Source: Aequorivita antarctica
GTDB taxonomy: Bacteria > Bacteroidota > Bacteroidia > Flavobacteriales > Flavobacteriaceae
Length of the DNA: 64,000 nt
Reading direction: 5' to 3'
NCBI RefSeq assembly: GCF_007997155.1
Contig: NZ_VORT01000010.1
Span: 124,001 to 188,000, forward strand
The notes beneath the pieces are model-generated. The model saw only the letters and a list, made by a program, of their open reading frames with translations. It had not been told where the DNA came from and searched no databases. A program made the position numbers and the translations under genes. This document shows, piece after piece, positions 51,560 to 59,884 of the stretch (positions within the stretch are counted from its first letter, which is position 1; every line of letters begins with the position of its first letter).

Positions 51560-51642
51560 TACCCGGAATGGGACTTGAACCCACACGTCCTGAGGACACA
51601 TGGCCCTCAACCATGCCTGTCTACCAATTCCAGCACCCGGGT
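51560..51642 (-). tRNA. tRNA-Leu (GAG anticodon)
   Basis: 83 nt, minus strand. Acceptor stem ACCCGGG with TCCGGGT (one G-U), anticodon stem CATGG/CCATG around loop TTGAGGG (anticodon GAG), a long variable arm TGTCCTCAGGACG, and T arm GTGGG/CCCAT with TTCAAGT. No CCA is encoded. A T run follows. Confidence 0.95.
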
Positions 51643-51687
51643 AGGTACTTATTAAAAAATTAAAGCAATTCAGAAATTGCACTAAAC

Positions 51688-51718
51688 AAAAAAAGTTAAA
51701 CCGTGGGCTTAACTTTTT
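51688..51718 (-). terminator. Hairpin between the two tRNAs
   Basis: On the minus strand AAAAAGTTAA (51718-51709) pairs with TTAACTTTTT (51699-51690), loop of nine, T run continuing to 51688. It begins directly after tRNA-Lys, so it may terminate part of the transcripts or mark processing. Confidence 0.55.
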
Positions 51719-51719
51719 G

Positions 51720-51792
51720 TGACCTGGCCGGGGCTCGAACCCGGGACCACCTCCTTAAAAGGGAGGTGCTCTACCAACTGAGCTACCAGGTC
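51720..51792 (-). tRNA. tRNA-Lys (TTT anticodon)
   Basis: 73 nt, minus strand. Acceptor GACCTGG/CCAGGTC, D arm GCTC/GAGC, anticodon stem CCTCC/GGAGG around CTTTTAA (anticodon TTT), T arm CCGGG/CCCGG with TTCGAGC, discriminator A. No CCA is encoded. First gene of the tRNA unit. Confidence 0.97.
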
Positions 51793-51854
51793 TAATACCC
51801 TATTTGGGCTTACCCTCCGAAGCATAACAAGAATGTGTTTTGCGTTGGAGGGTG

Positions 51855-51887
51855 CAAATATACTATCATTAAATTAATTTTTCAAAA
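51855..51887 (-). promoter_or_regulatory. Promoter of the tRNA-Lys/tRNA-Leu unit
   Basis: On the minus strand TTTTG (51887-51883), 20 bases, TATATTTG (51862-51855): a full Bacteroidetes promoter, about 60 bases before tRNA-Lys. Confidence 0.82.
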
Positions 51888-52118
51888 CGAAAATCAATTA
51901 AATTTGATAAAAATTCAAAACAGCTGAGAAACAGGGGTTCACAAATGAATTTTTTGCTTTAAAATTGGTTTCTGTGTGTAAATTCTGTAATATTCTTTCA
52001 GCTGTTTGATTTTTAAAATTAAAAAAATGTACTTTGATCTATATGAAATGCTTTAGAAAGATATAAATCAATCAAAAAAAATGACTGATGCCATTCTAAT
52101 CATTACTGAACCATTTAA

Positions 52119-52135
52119 CTTCGCTCAGGGTAAAC
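52119..52135. repeat. Short REP-like element, partial copy 3
   Basis: CTTCGCTCAGGGTAAAC, resembling the common CTTCG..GCTCAGG words of the elements at 25528-25551 and 27563-27587, but shorter. The relation is tentative. Confidence 0.4.
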
Positions 52136-52169
52136 TAAAGTTGAATTACTCCATTAAAATAAATAGTAC

Positions 52170-52697
52170 ATGCAGATGAAAATAGTCTTGATTGGTTATA
52201 TGGGAAGCGGAAAATCTTCAGTTGGTAAAAAGCTTGCTGCTGTTTTGGGAATTCCATTTAAAGATATGGATGATGAAATTGAAAAACAAGAGGGTATTTC
52301 TATTCCAAAGATTTTTTTAGAAAAAGGAGAAATCTATTTCAGAAAAGTTGAAATTGAAGTTTTGAAAAACATTCTTTCAAAGTCCGAAGGTTTTGTCCTG
52401 GCTACCGGAGGGGGGACGCCTTGCTATGCTGACTCAATGAATTTTTTAGTGAAACAAAAAGATGTAGTATCAGTTTATTTAAAAACACCAATTGATGTTT
52501 TAACAACTAGGTTATTTTCAGAAAAGGAAAATAGACCATTACTGGCACATCTTAAAACCGAAGATAATCTTAATGACTTCATCAGAAAACATCTTTTTGA
52601 AAGAGGTTATTTTTATAATCAAGCAGCGTTGACTGTTGAAAATGGAGGAGAAAGCGTTAATGAAACCGTAGAAAAAATAATTTTGAAATTATTCTAA
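52170..52697 (+). CDS. aroK: Shikimate kinase
   Basis: 175 residues from 52170; an ATG two codons later fits equally. It phosphorylates shikimate at the 3-hydroxyl in chorismate synthesis. Walker A G-Y-M-G-S-G-K-S-S (about 9-17), D-M-D-D-E-I-E near 34-40 (shikimate-binding Asp), F-L-E-K-G-E-I-Y-F-R-K near 49-59 (binding Arg), L-A-T-G-G-G-T-P near 78-85, and the lid R-P-L-L-A near 121-125. Its last 9 bases overlap the convergent phosphoribosyltransferase gene. Confidence 0.94.
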   Translation: MQMKIVLIGYMGSGKSSVGKKLAAVLGIPFKDMDDEIEKQEGISIPKIFLEKGEIYFRKVEIEVLKNILSKSEGFVLATGGGTPCYADSMNFLVKQKDVVSVYLKTPIDVLTTRLFSEKENRPLLAHLKTEDNLNDFIRKHLFERGYFYNQAALTVENGGESVNETVEKIILKLF

Positions 52698-53192
52698 TAT
52701 AGCCCTGTCGTTGTTTTCTTCAAAAATCACGGAAACATTTTCATTCAAAGATGTTGATAGTGAAATTCCTTTGAAATCTGCTTTTATTGGATATTTTTTA
52801 TGGTTTCTGTCTACCAGTACTGCGGTTTTAAATTGCTTTAGAGGCACTTCCAGAAAATGTTTTACACCGTATATCAACGTGGTTCCGGAATGCAGCACAT
52901 CATCTACCAAAAGCAACGATTTGTTTTTGTATTCTTCCTGCTTCAGAGAGGTGTTTATTTTGTTAGTTGGATGCTTTTTATCAATAACAACTTCGCAAAG
53001 CAAAACTTTTATGGGTGAAATTTTTTCCAATTCCATCTTTATCTTTTTTGCGAGCAGAAAACCATTAGCCATAATACCGGCAATCACAACTTCCTTTTCG
53101 TCCACATTGGTTTCATAGATTTGATAGGCAATCCTCTTTATTTTGTGGGCTATCTGTTTTTTATCGAGAATAACTGTGTTCATTTCCTGCAT
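52689..53192 (-). CDS. PyrR-like phosphoribosyltransferase
   Basis: 167 residues from 53192 or 164 from 53183. Type I PRTase: PRPP loop L-L-L-V-D-D-V-L-H-S-G-T-T-L (about 93-106), and A-V-L-V-D-R-N-H-K-K-Y-P-I-K-A-D-F (about 124-140), which is characteristic of PyrR proteins. PyrR binds pyr mRNA and also has uracil phosphoribosyltransferase activity; in Bacteroidetes the regulatory role is unproven, and the substrate may be another base. It is 28 bp from the end of the S4-domain gene on the same strand. Confidence 0.85.
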   Translation of the reverse strand: MQEMNTVILDKKQIAHKIKRIAYQIYETNVDEKEVVIAGIMANGFLLAKKIKMELEKISPIKVLLCEVVIDKKHPTNKINTSLKQEEYKNKSLLLVDDVLHSGTTLIYGVKHFLEVPLKQFKTAVLVDRNHKKYPIKADFKGISLSTSLNENVSVIFEENNDRAILE

Positions 53193-53220
53193 TTGCTACT
53201 ATTTTTTTCAAATATAATTA

Positions 53221-53607
53221 TTACGTTTCATTTTCTTCTTCGGGAGATTCTGTAAAATCATCCAAATCTCTGCGGTCTTTTTTGGTAGGTCTGCCCACCC
53301 CTTTTTTTCTGTAATAGCTTTTGGCGTATTGAAGCATTTCATTGGTTTCAAAGGCCTCTTTTGGAGTAGTGTCCTTTCTGTAAATATCAACAAGCTTTGC
53401 TCCAACACGGCTTTCAGGCAGATCGAGAACTTCAAGTTGATAATTTATTTGTTCCTTCCGAAGCGTTATAATATCACCCGGATAAACATCCCGAGAGGGT
53501 TTCACGATGTTGCCATTTACGCGAACCGAGCCTTTTTTGCAGGCTTGGGTTGCAATATTTCTGGTTTTTAGATACCGAACACTCCATAAATATTTATCAA
53601 TCCTCAT
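53221..53607 (-). CDS. S4-domain RNA-binding protein, Hsp15-like
   Basis: 128 residues. The N-terminal S4 domain is clear: M-R-I-D-K-Y-L-W-S-V-R-Y-L-K-T-R-N-I-A-T, then K-K-G-S-V-R-V-N-G and V-Y-P-G-D-I-I. The C-terminal 50 residues are charged, with K-G-V-G-R-P-T-K-K-D-R-R-D-L-D-D-F. Hsp15 in E. coli rescues stalled 50S subunits carrying peptidyl-tRNA. The gene runs with the PyrR-like gene in a probable two-gene operon. Confidence 0.9.
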   Translation of the reverse strand: MRIDKYLWSVRYLKTRNIATQACKKGSVRVNGNIVKPSRDVYPGDIITLRKEQINYQLEVLDLPESRVGAKLVDIYRKDTTPKEAFETNEMLQYAKSYYRKKGVGRPTKKDRRDLDDFTESPEEENET

Positions 53608-53683
53608 ACAATTATCATAAAAACAACGTTAATGTGGCATGCAAAAGTAGCGGAAAATTGTATCTTGCGCCCACAAAAAATTG

Positions 53684-54610
53684 ATGATGAAAAAAATAAA
53701 ATTCGGAGTTACCTCTTTAATTGTGATGCTTATCGTTACTGTTTCCTGTAAAAAGGATGACGGATCTGATATTTATATTGTTCCGCCTAGAGATAGGGGC
53801 GAAGAGGCTATACGTGCTCAAGCAGAGATTGAGGCATTTTTGGAAACCCACTTTTATAACTACGAAGAATTTCAGGCCGACCCTGAAAACTTTAAGTTGA
53901 AATTTGATACCATTGCAGGTGACAATGCCTCAAAAACTCCATTAATGGAGCAGGTGACATCTAAGGAAGTAAAAGATTTGGTGGACAATACCGTTATTTA
54001 TAAATTGTATTATCTCAAGGTTCGCGAAGGGGGTGGAGATGAACATCCTCATTTTTGTGATAGAACCACCAACACTTATGATGGAAGGTTGATGAACCTC
54101 GATTTATTTGATAGTTCTGTGATACCAGTTAAGTTCGATCTTGTGGACAATCCTCCTACTTCAGCAATACTTCAAGGGTTGCAACAGGCAATTATTGAAT
54201 TTAAAGGAGCACAAGGGGATCCAATTGTTAATCCAGATGGTACCTTAACTTTTGAAAATTATGGTATTGGGGCGGTATTTATACCTTCTGGATTGGCCTA
54301 TTTTCAATATCCACCTCCTACAGGCGGTCTTAATTCATACGATCAAGTAATTTTTTCTTTTGAGTTGTTTGCTTTTGAAGTAGTAGATCACGATCTAGAT
54401 GGAATAGATTCATATCTGGAAGACCTTAACGGTAATGGTTATCTATATGATGATGATACCGACTCAGACGGCGTTTCAAATTATTTGGATACCGATGATG
54501 ATGGCGATGGAAGACGTACAGAATTCGAAATTGAAATAATAAACGGAGTTGTTACTTTTCCAGATAGAAATGGAAACGGTATTCCAGATTATTTGGATCC
54601 ATCTATTTAA
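53684..54610 (+). CDS. FKBP-like lipoprotein with calcium-binding repeats
   Basis: 308 residues; two ATGs (53684 and 53687) are possible starts. Lipobox V-T-V-S-C (about residue 22). Residues about 100-235 resemble the FKBP-like domain of flavobacterial envelope isomerases (V-I-Y-K-L-Y-Y-L-K-V-R, D-L-F-D-S-S near 141, I-F-S-F-E-L-F-A-F near 225-233), although the aromatic active-site residues are not all obvious. The tail (about 237-308) carries thrombospondin-type-3-like Ca sites D-H-D-L-D-G-I-D, D-T-D-S-D-G-V-S-N-Y and D-T-D-D-D-G-D-G-R. Probably a surface or outer-membrane lipoprotein that helps fold others. A terminator follows. Confidence 0.78.
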   Translation: MMKKIKFGVTSLIVMLIVTVSCKKDDGSDIYIVPPRDRGEEAIRAQAEIEAFLETHFYNYEEFQADPENFKLKFDTIAGDNASKTPLMEQVTSKEVKDLVDNTVIYKLYYLKVREGGGDEHPHFCDRTTNTYDGRLMNLDLFDSSVIPVKFDLVDNPPTSAILQGLQQAIIEFKGAQGDPIVNPDGTLTFENYGIGAVFIPSGLAYFQYPPPTGGLNSYDQVIFSFELFAFEVVDHDLDGIDSYLEDLNGNGYLYDDDTDSDGVSNYLDTDDDGDGRRTEFEIEIINGVVTFPDRNGNGIPDYLDPSI

Positions 54611-54636
54611 TAAATCCTATTTTAAACGATAAAAGT

Positions 54637-54665
54637 AAGCCCCACTCATTTAAAGTGGGGCTTTT
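54637..54665 (+). terminator. Terminator after the FKBP-like gene
   Basis: The stem AAGCCCCACT/AGTGGGGCTT (54637-54646 with 54654-54663) is followed by a short TT C; the T run is weak. It may serve the convergent transketolase gene too. Confidence 0.75.
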
Positions 54666-54694
54666 CAATTTATAAAGAATCTGGAGTTCAGTTT

Positions 54695-55648
54695 TTATTT
54701 CCGCGCAATGACTTTTTGAACAGCACTTACAATGGCCGAAGCATTCAAGCCGTATTTATCCATCAATTGCTCTGGAGTTCCAGACTCTCCAAAAGTATCT
54801 TGTGTAGCAATAAATTCTTGCGGTGCTGGATGATGTGTAGAAAGTAAACGTGCCACACTTTCGCCCAAGCCACCAAGGAAGTTATGTTCTTCAGCAGTTA
54901 CAACACAGCCTGTCTTTTTAACGCTCTTCAGAATCGCCTCATCGTCCAAAGGTTTTATAGTGTGGATGTTTATTACATCGGCGGTAACTCCGTGTGCGTT
55001 TAAAGTTTCTGCAGCCTGTAAAGCTTCCCAAACCAAATGCCCTGTGGCAATGATGGTAACATCAGTTCCTTCCTGTAATTGAACAGCTTTGCCTATTTGG
55101 AAATTTTGATTAGCAGGAGTAAAATTTGCAACTTTCGGCCTCCCAAAACGAAGATAAACAGGGCCTTCATATTCTGCAATGGCGATGGTTGCTGCCTTGG
55201 TCTGATTGTAATCGCAAGTATTGATTACTGTCATTCCTGGAAGCATTTTCATTAACCCAAGATCTTCCAAAATTTGGTGTGTAGCACCATCTTCGCCTAA
55301 AGTGATGCCGGCGTGTGAGGCGCATATCTTTACATTTTTTCCACTGTAAGCAACGCTTTGGCGAATTTGATCATAAACTCTTCCTGTTGAGAAATTAGCA
55401 AAAGTTCCAGTGAAAGGAATCTTCCCGCCAATAGTCAATCCTGCTGCAATTCCAATCATATTTGCTTCAGCAATTCCTATTTGAAAGAAACGTTCTGGAT
55501 TATTTTCCTTGAACTCGTCCATCTTTAATGAACCTGTAAGATCTGCACAAAGTGCTACAACATCTTTGTTTTTCTTTCCAAGTTCCGTTAATCCATCTCC
55601 AAAACCTGAACGTGTATCTTTTTTGCCTGTATCTGTGTATTTTTTCAT
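54695..55648 (-). CDS. Transketolase C-terminal subunit
   Basis: 317 residues started at 55648 (M-K-K-Y-T-D-T-G-K-K-D-T-R-S-G-F-G). Pyrimidine-binding and C-terminal domains: F-F-Q-I-G-I-A-E-A-N-M-I-G-I-A-A-G (about 55-71, with the Glu that activates thiamine diphosphate), H-A-G-I-T-L-G-E-D-G-A-T-H-Q near 112-125, then the transketolase C domain to the end. Works with the subunit upstream to move two-carbon units in the pentose phosphate pathway. It lies 17 bp after that gene. Confidence 0.92.
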   Translation of the reverse strand: MKKYTDTGKKDTRSGFGDGLTELGKKNKDVVALCADLTGSLKMDEFKENNPERFFQIGIAEANMIGIAAGLTIGGKIPFTGTFANFSTGRVYDQIRQSVAYSGKNVKICASHAGITLGEDGATHQILEDLGLMKMLPGMTVINTCDYNQTKAATIAIAEYEGPVYLRFGRPKVANFTPANQNFQIGKAVQLQEGTDVTIIATGHLVWEALQAAETLNAHGVTADVINIHTIKPLDDEAILKSVKKTGCVVTAEEHNFLGGLGESVARLLSTHHPAPQEFIATQDTFGESGTPEQLMDKYGLNASAIVSAVQKVIARK

Positions 55649-55665
55649 CTGAAATGTTTTCAATT

Positions 55666-56511
55666 TTAATAATCTCCCAAGGTTACAGGGTTTTGTGCAA
55701 GTGCGTTCTCTAATTGTTCGTCATTTGGAGCTTTTCCGTGCCAGTCGTGGGTGTGCATCATAAAGTCAACACCATTACCCATTACAGTATGAAGTAAAAC
55801 ACAAATAGGCTTTCCGTTACCAGTTTTTTCTTTCGCCTTTTTCATCCCAGCTACTATAGCTTTCAGATCATTTCCGTTTTCAATATCCATCACATCCCAG
55901 CCGAAAGCTTCAAACTTTGCTTTTACATTTCCCATTGGAAGCACATTATTAGTAGAACCATCAATCTGTTGTCCATTTAAATCTACGGTTACAATCAGGT
56001 TGTCCACATTATTTCCAGCGGCATACATTATAGCTTCCCAGTTTTGACCTTCTTGCAATTCGCCATCGCCACAAAGTGTATAGATTATATGCTTGTCTTT
56101 ATTGAGTTTTTTAGCGAGGGCCGCTCCAATGGAGACGGAAATACCTTGACCTAATGAACCAGAAGCAATACGAATCCCTGGCAACCCTTCGTGCGTAGTT
56201 GGATGGCCTTGCAAACGCGAGTTCAAAAGACGGAAGGTATTCAATTCTTCCACTGGAAAATATCCAGCTCTTGCCAAAACACTGTAGAAAACAGGTGAAA
56301 TATGTCCATTTGAAAGAAAGAAGAGATCTTCCCCAATTCCATCCATTGTGAACTTTTCATTGCGTTCCATCAATTCATTGTAAAGCGCAACAAAAAATTC
56401 GGTACAACCCAATGAACCTCCTGGGTGGCCAGAATTTACTTTGTGTACTTGTCGTAAAATATCCCTTCTGACTTGAACCACCAAATCTTCGAGTGCTTTG
56501 TAATCTGCCAT
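55666..56511 (-). CDS. Transketolase N-terminal subunit
   Basis: 281 residues. Binds thiamine diphosphate and Mg: H-P-G-G-S-L-G near 29-35, G-S-L-G-Q-G-I-S near 116-123, C-G-D-G-E-L-Q-E-G-Q-N-W-E near 147-159 (the G-D-G...N-W motif), and H-D-W-H-G-K-A-P-N near 261-269. It supplies the first half of a split transketolase, a form found in several archaea and bacteria including Bacteroidetes, and pairs with the gene 17 bp downstream. Confidence 0.93.
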   Translation of the reverse strand: MADYKALEDLVVQVRRDILRQVHKVNSGHPGGSLGCTEFFVALYNELMERNEKFTMDGIGEDLFFLSNGHISPVFYSVLARAGYFPVEELNTFRLLNSRLQGHPTTHEGLPGIRIASGSLGQGISVSIGAALAKKLNKDKHIIYTLCGDGELQEGQNWEAIMYAAGNNVDNLIVTVDLNGQQIDGSTNNVLPMGNVKAKFEAFGWDVMDIENGNDLKAIVAGMKKAKEKTGNGKPICVLLHTVMGNGVDFMMHTHDWHGKAPNDEQLENALAQNPVTLGDY

Positions 56512-56662
56512 AATGTGTTTTAATTTTCAGTGTCAAAAGTAAAGCATTCAGCGAGCCCTTCAAAGTTGAAGCGTGTGCTTTTATTAACGATTTGAGGGTT
56601 TTGTTAACATGCCCTTCAATTCTCAATTCATATTATAGAAGGTTTCGGTAAGTTGAAGCAAT

Positions 56663-56693
56663 ATTCATAATTCATAATTCACAATTCTGAATT
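56663..56693 (+). repeat. 7-bp repeats upstream of tgt
   Basis: ATTCATA, ATTCATA, ATTCACA, ATTCTGA and then ATT at 56663-56693, ending 9 bases before the TATCTTTG -7 box at 56702-56709. Confidence 0.75.
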
Positions 56694-56701
56694 AATAAAA
56701 T

Positions 56702-56709
56702 TATCTTTG
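56702..56709 (+). promoter_or_regulatory. tgt: -7 box TATCTTTG of tgt
   Basis: Exact TAnnTTTG, 22 bases before the ATG. The -33 position falls in the 7-bp repeats and has no TTTG. Confidence 0.62.
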
Positions 56710-56731
56710 CCCCCTCAATAAAAATTGCTGA

Positions 56732-57862
56732 ATGCACTTTAAATTAGAAGCCACAGATTTACAAAGCAGCGCCCGCGCTGGAACTATAACCACAGACCAT
56801 GGAGTTATTGAAACTCCAATATTTATGCCCGTTGGCACCGTTGGTACTGTAAAAGGAGTGCATCAGCGGGAGTTGAAGGAAGATATTAATCCAGACGTCA
56901 TTCTTGGGAATACCTATCATTTATATTTAAGACCCCAAATGCCAGTTCTTGAAAAAGCGGGTGGGCTTCATAAATTTATGAATTGGGACCGCAATATTTT
57001 GACCGATAGCGGTGGTTACCAAGTGTATTCACTTTCGGCAAATAGAAAAATTAAAGAGGAAGGGGTGAAATTCAAAAGTCATATAGACGGTAGTTATCAC
57101 TTTTTCACTCCAGAGAATGTGATGGAAATACAGCGCACAATTGGCGCCGATATAATTATGGCTTTTGATGAATGTGCTCCATACCCTTGCGATTATAACT
57201 ATGCAAAACGTTCCATGCACATGACCCATCGTTGGCTGGATCGCTGCATAAAACATTTGGAAAAAACACCTTTGAAATACGATTACGGACAGACTTTTTT
57301 TCCAATAGTTCAAGGAAGTACTTATAAAGATTTAAGAAAGCAATCTGCGGAATACATTGCTTCGGTTGGAGCGGAAGGCAATGCCATTGGCGGACTTTCT
57401 GTTGGTGAACCAGCGGAAGAAATGTATGAAATGACTGCGATTGTAACAGAAATTCTTCCGAAAGAAAAACCGCGCTATTTAATGGGTGTTGGAACACCTA
57501 TTAATATTTTGGAAAATATCGCACTTGGTATAGATATGTTCGATTGTGTAATGCCAACCAGAAACGGCCGTAATGGAATGCTTTTCACTTCCGAAGGCAT
57601 TATAAATATCAAAAACAAAAAGTGGGAAGCCGATCTTTCAGTGATAGACCCAATGGGAATAACTTGGGTGGATACCGAGTATAACAAAGCCTACCTTCGG
57701 CATTTGTTTACCGTTAATGAAATGCTAGGAAGGCAAATTGCCACCATCCACAATCTAGGTTTTTACTTATGGTTGGTTCGCGAGGCGAGAAAACATATCT
57801 TAGCGGGTGATTTTGCGCAATGGAAAAATAGCATGGTCAAAAAACTGGATCAAAGACTGTAA
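56732..57862 (+). CDS. tgt: tRNA-guanine transglycosylase (queuine tRNA-ribosyltransferase), zinc cysteines missing
   Basis: 376 residues. It exchanges guanine 34 of tRNA-Asp, -Asn, -His and -Tyr for a queuosine precursor. Asp92 (L-T-D-S-G-G-Y-Q) and nucleophile Asp271 (F-D-C-V-M-P-T-R-N-G-R) are present. The zinc site that bacteria normally form with C-x-C-x-x-C and a His is altered: after D-P, where CDCYTC is usual, it reads M-G-I-T-W-V-D, so Gly309, Thr311 and Asp314 replace the three Cys, while His340 (T-I-H-N-L) stays. The gene heads a unit with LptF/G-like and EamA genes (2-bp gap, 14-bp overlap). Confidence 0.94.
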   Translation: MHFKLEATDLQSSARAGTITTDHGVIETPIFMPVGTVGTVKGVHQRELKEDINPDVILGNTYHLYLRPQMPVLEKAGGLHKFMNWDRNILTDSGGYQVYSLSANRKIKEEGVKFKSHIDGSYHFFTPENVMEIQRTIGADIIMAFDECAPYPCDYNYAKRSMHMTHRWLDRCIKHLEKTPLKYDYGQTFFPIVQGSTYKDLRKQSAEYIASVGAEGNAIGGLSVGEPAEEMYEMTAIVTEILPKEKPRYLMGVGTPINILENIALGIDMFDCVMPTRNGRNGMLFTSEGIINIKNKKWEADLSVIDPMGITWVDTEYNKAYLRHLFTVNEMLGRQIATIHNLGFYLWLVREARKHILAGDFAQWKNSMVKKLDQRL

Positions 57863-57864
57863 AG

Positions 57865-58944
57865 ATGCTCAGCATACTGGACAAATACATATTAAAAAAA
57901 TATTTGGGCACTTTTTCGCTCCTTTTATTGCTGTTTATACCTATAGGAATTACCGTCCACCTTGCGGAAAAGATTGACAAAATCCTAGACAACGAAGTGC
58001 CTTTTACGGAGGTTATGATATATCTCTATAATTTCACTATCTATTTCGCAAACCTACTGTTTCCGCTGTTTCTTTTTCTTTCGGTTATTTGGTTCACTTC
58101 AAAATTGGCTAATAATACCGAAGTGATAGCTTTTTTAAGTAGCGGTGTTTCTTATTACCGCTTTCTTCGGCCTTATATTATTGGAGCTACCATTGTTTGT
58201 ATTGCAGCGCTAGTTTTCAGTATGTATTTGGCTCCTAAAGCCAGTAAAGGGTTTAATGAGTTTTCTTATGATTATCTCAAAAAAGGAAAACAGGATAGGG
58301 ACCAAAGCAATGTTTATACACAGATAAATGACAACGATTATATCTATGTGAGCTATTTTAATGTGAACGAAAAGATAGGAAGTAACTTCACTTTGGAACA
58401 TTTTGATGGCAACAAAATGACCTATAAAATTAGCGCGTCTCAGATAAAATTTAATGACAAAGACAGCACTTATACGCTGTTCAATTATAACAAACGAAAA
58501 ATAGGCGAAACAGGAGATATCCTGGAAAACAAACACACACTGGATACTGTTTTTGCTTTTTCAATGGAAGATTTAACACCAGTAACTTACATTGCGGAAA
58601 CACTCAATTTTACAGAGCTTAACGATTTTATCAAAAAGGAAAAGGCACGTGGATCATCATATATCAATCGGTATGAGGTAGTTCGTTACAAACGTTGGAG
58701 TTTACCTGTTTCGGCCTATATTCTAACCATTATTGCTGTTGCGGTTTCATCTGTAAAAAGGCGTGGCGGAATGGGTGTAAACCTTGCCATTGGTATAAGC
58801 ATTGGAATGGTTTTTATCTTTTTCGATAAAATTTTCGGCACAATGGCCGAACAAAGTTCATTTTCTCCGTTTATAGCAACTTGGTTCCCAAATTTTGTGT
58901 TCGGTTTATTGGCAATCTATCTCTTAAGAAATGCGAAACGATAA
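57865..58944 (+). CDS. LptF/LptG family permease
   Basis: 359 residues. About six membrane helices in two blocks, three near the N-terminus (about 10-115) and three near the C-terminus (about 270-355), with a periplasmic beta-jellyroll between. I-L-D-K-Y-I-L-K-K-Y-L-G-T-F at the start is typical. LptF and LptG extract lipopolysaccharide from the inner membrane together with the ATPase LptB. Which of the two cannot be told here. Starts 2 bp after tgt. Confidence 0.9.
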   Translation: MLSILDKYILKKYLGTFSLLLLLFIPIGITVHLAEKIDKILDNEVPFTEVMIYLYNFTIYFANLLFPLFLFLSVIWFTSKLANNTEVIAFLSSGVSYYRFLRPYIIGATIVCIAALVFSMYLAPKASKGFNEFSYDYLKKGKQDRDQSNVYTQINDNDYIYVSYFNVNEKIGSNFTLEHFDGNKMTYKISASQIKFNDKDSTYTLFNYNKRKIGETGDILENKHTLDTVFAFSMEDLTPVTYIAETLNFTELNDFIKKEKARGSSYINRYEVVRYKRWSLPVSAYILTIIAVAVSSVKRRGGMGVNLAIGISIGMVFIFFDKIFGTMAEQSSFSPFIATWFPNFVFGLLAIYLLRNAKR

Positions 58945-59833
58945 GCTCCTCAATTACCTACACCTACATTTTATAGTTTTCATTTGGGGATTCACCGCTG
59001 TTTTGGGTGCATTGATATCTTTGGAAGCCATACCATTAGTTTGGTACCGGATGCTTTTGGCAACGGTAATTATTTTTGTGTTTCTAAAAGTAAGAAAGGA
59101 AAACCTGAAATTTTCATTAAAAACTTTGGGCAGTTTTGCCTTAGCGGGTATTATTATCGCGCTGCACTGGCTCACGTTTTTTGGAGCAATCAAAGCTTCC
59201 AACGTTTCCGTTACACTTGCGGTACTTTCAACGGGAGCCTTTTTTGCCTCCCTTTTGGAACCCTTGCTCTACGGAAGAAAAATAATTCTATATGAAGTAT
59301 TGTTCGGACTCATTGTGATAGTGGGGCTTTACATAATCTTTGACGTTGAAGCGTCTTATACTTTGGGAATTATTCTAGCGCTAATTTCAGCATTTTTAAG
59401 CGCTCTTTTCTCAGTAATAAACGGAAAATTTGTTCTCAAGCATAAAGCATCAGCAATATCCTTTTATGAATTGATGTTTGGCGTTTTGGGAATAAGTATC
59501 TATCTGGCATTTTCCGGAAAGTTCACTCTTGAGTTTTTCACGGTTTCTACCCATGATTGGATATATCTCGCCATTTTGGCATCCGCTTGCACGGCATATG
59601 CATTTATAGCCTCAATCCACGTGATGAAATGGATCAGCCCTTACACGGTAATGCTCACTATAAACCTAGAACCCGTTTACGGTATTATTTTGGCGCTCAT
59701 TGTTTTAGGTGATTCTGAAAACATGAGTCCACAGTTTTATTATGGAGCCCTTATAATATTACTTACAGTAATTGCCAATGGTATCATTAAAATTACACAA
59801 GAAAGAAAACGAAGAAGATTGTCCAACACCTAA
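58931..59833 (+). CDS. EamA/DMT family transporter
   Basis: 300 residues, ten predicted helices in two EamA repeats: F-I-V-F-I-W-G-F-T-A-V-L-G-A near 14-27 and V-P-L-V-W-Y-R-M-L (as I-P-L-V-W-Y) near 35 in repeat 1, and L-E-P-V-Y-G-I-I-L-A-L near 246-256 in repeat 2. A drug/metabolite exporter or importer of unknown substrate. The start overlaps the LptF/G-like gene by 14 bases; the C-terminus is basic. Confidence 0.9.
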   Translation: MRNDKLLNYLHLHFIVFIWGFTAVLGALISLEAIPLVWYRMLLATVIIFVFLKVRKENLKFSLKTLGSFALAGIIIALHWLTFFGAIKASNVSVTLAVLSTGAFFASLLEPLLYGRKIILYEVLFGLIVIVGLYIIFDVEASYTLGIILALISAFLSALFSVINGKFVLKHKASAISFYELMFGVLGISIYLAFSGKFTLEFFTVSTHDWIYLAILASACTAYAFIASIHVMKWISPYTVMLTINLEPVYGIILALIVLGDSENMSPQFYYGALIILLTVIANGIIKITQERKRRRLSNT

Positions 59834-59843
59834 AACAAAATTT

Positions 59844-59851
59844 TATCTTTG
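59844..59851 (+). promoter_or_regulatory. accA: -7 box TATCTTTG of accA
   Basis: Exact TAnnTTTG, 33 bases before the accA ATG; TTG at 59819-59821 is 22 bases upstream, slightly long. Confidence 0.6.
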
Positions 59852-59884
59852 TACACCAACCTTTATAAAACGAAGGAAAAAATT

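Larger units (their letters stand above)
51793..52169. other. 377-bp gene-free stretch
   Basis: The left part is the promoter and leader of the tRNA unit (leader arms ACCCTCC/GGAGGGT at 51812-51818 and 51847-51853). The right part must hold the aroK promoter, which I cannot place. At 52119-52135, CTTCGCTCAGGGTAAAC is a short relative of the REP-like element in pyrD. Nothing else is recognised. Confidence 0.6.
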
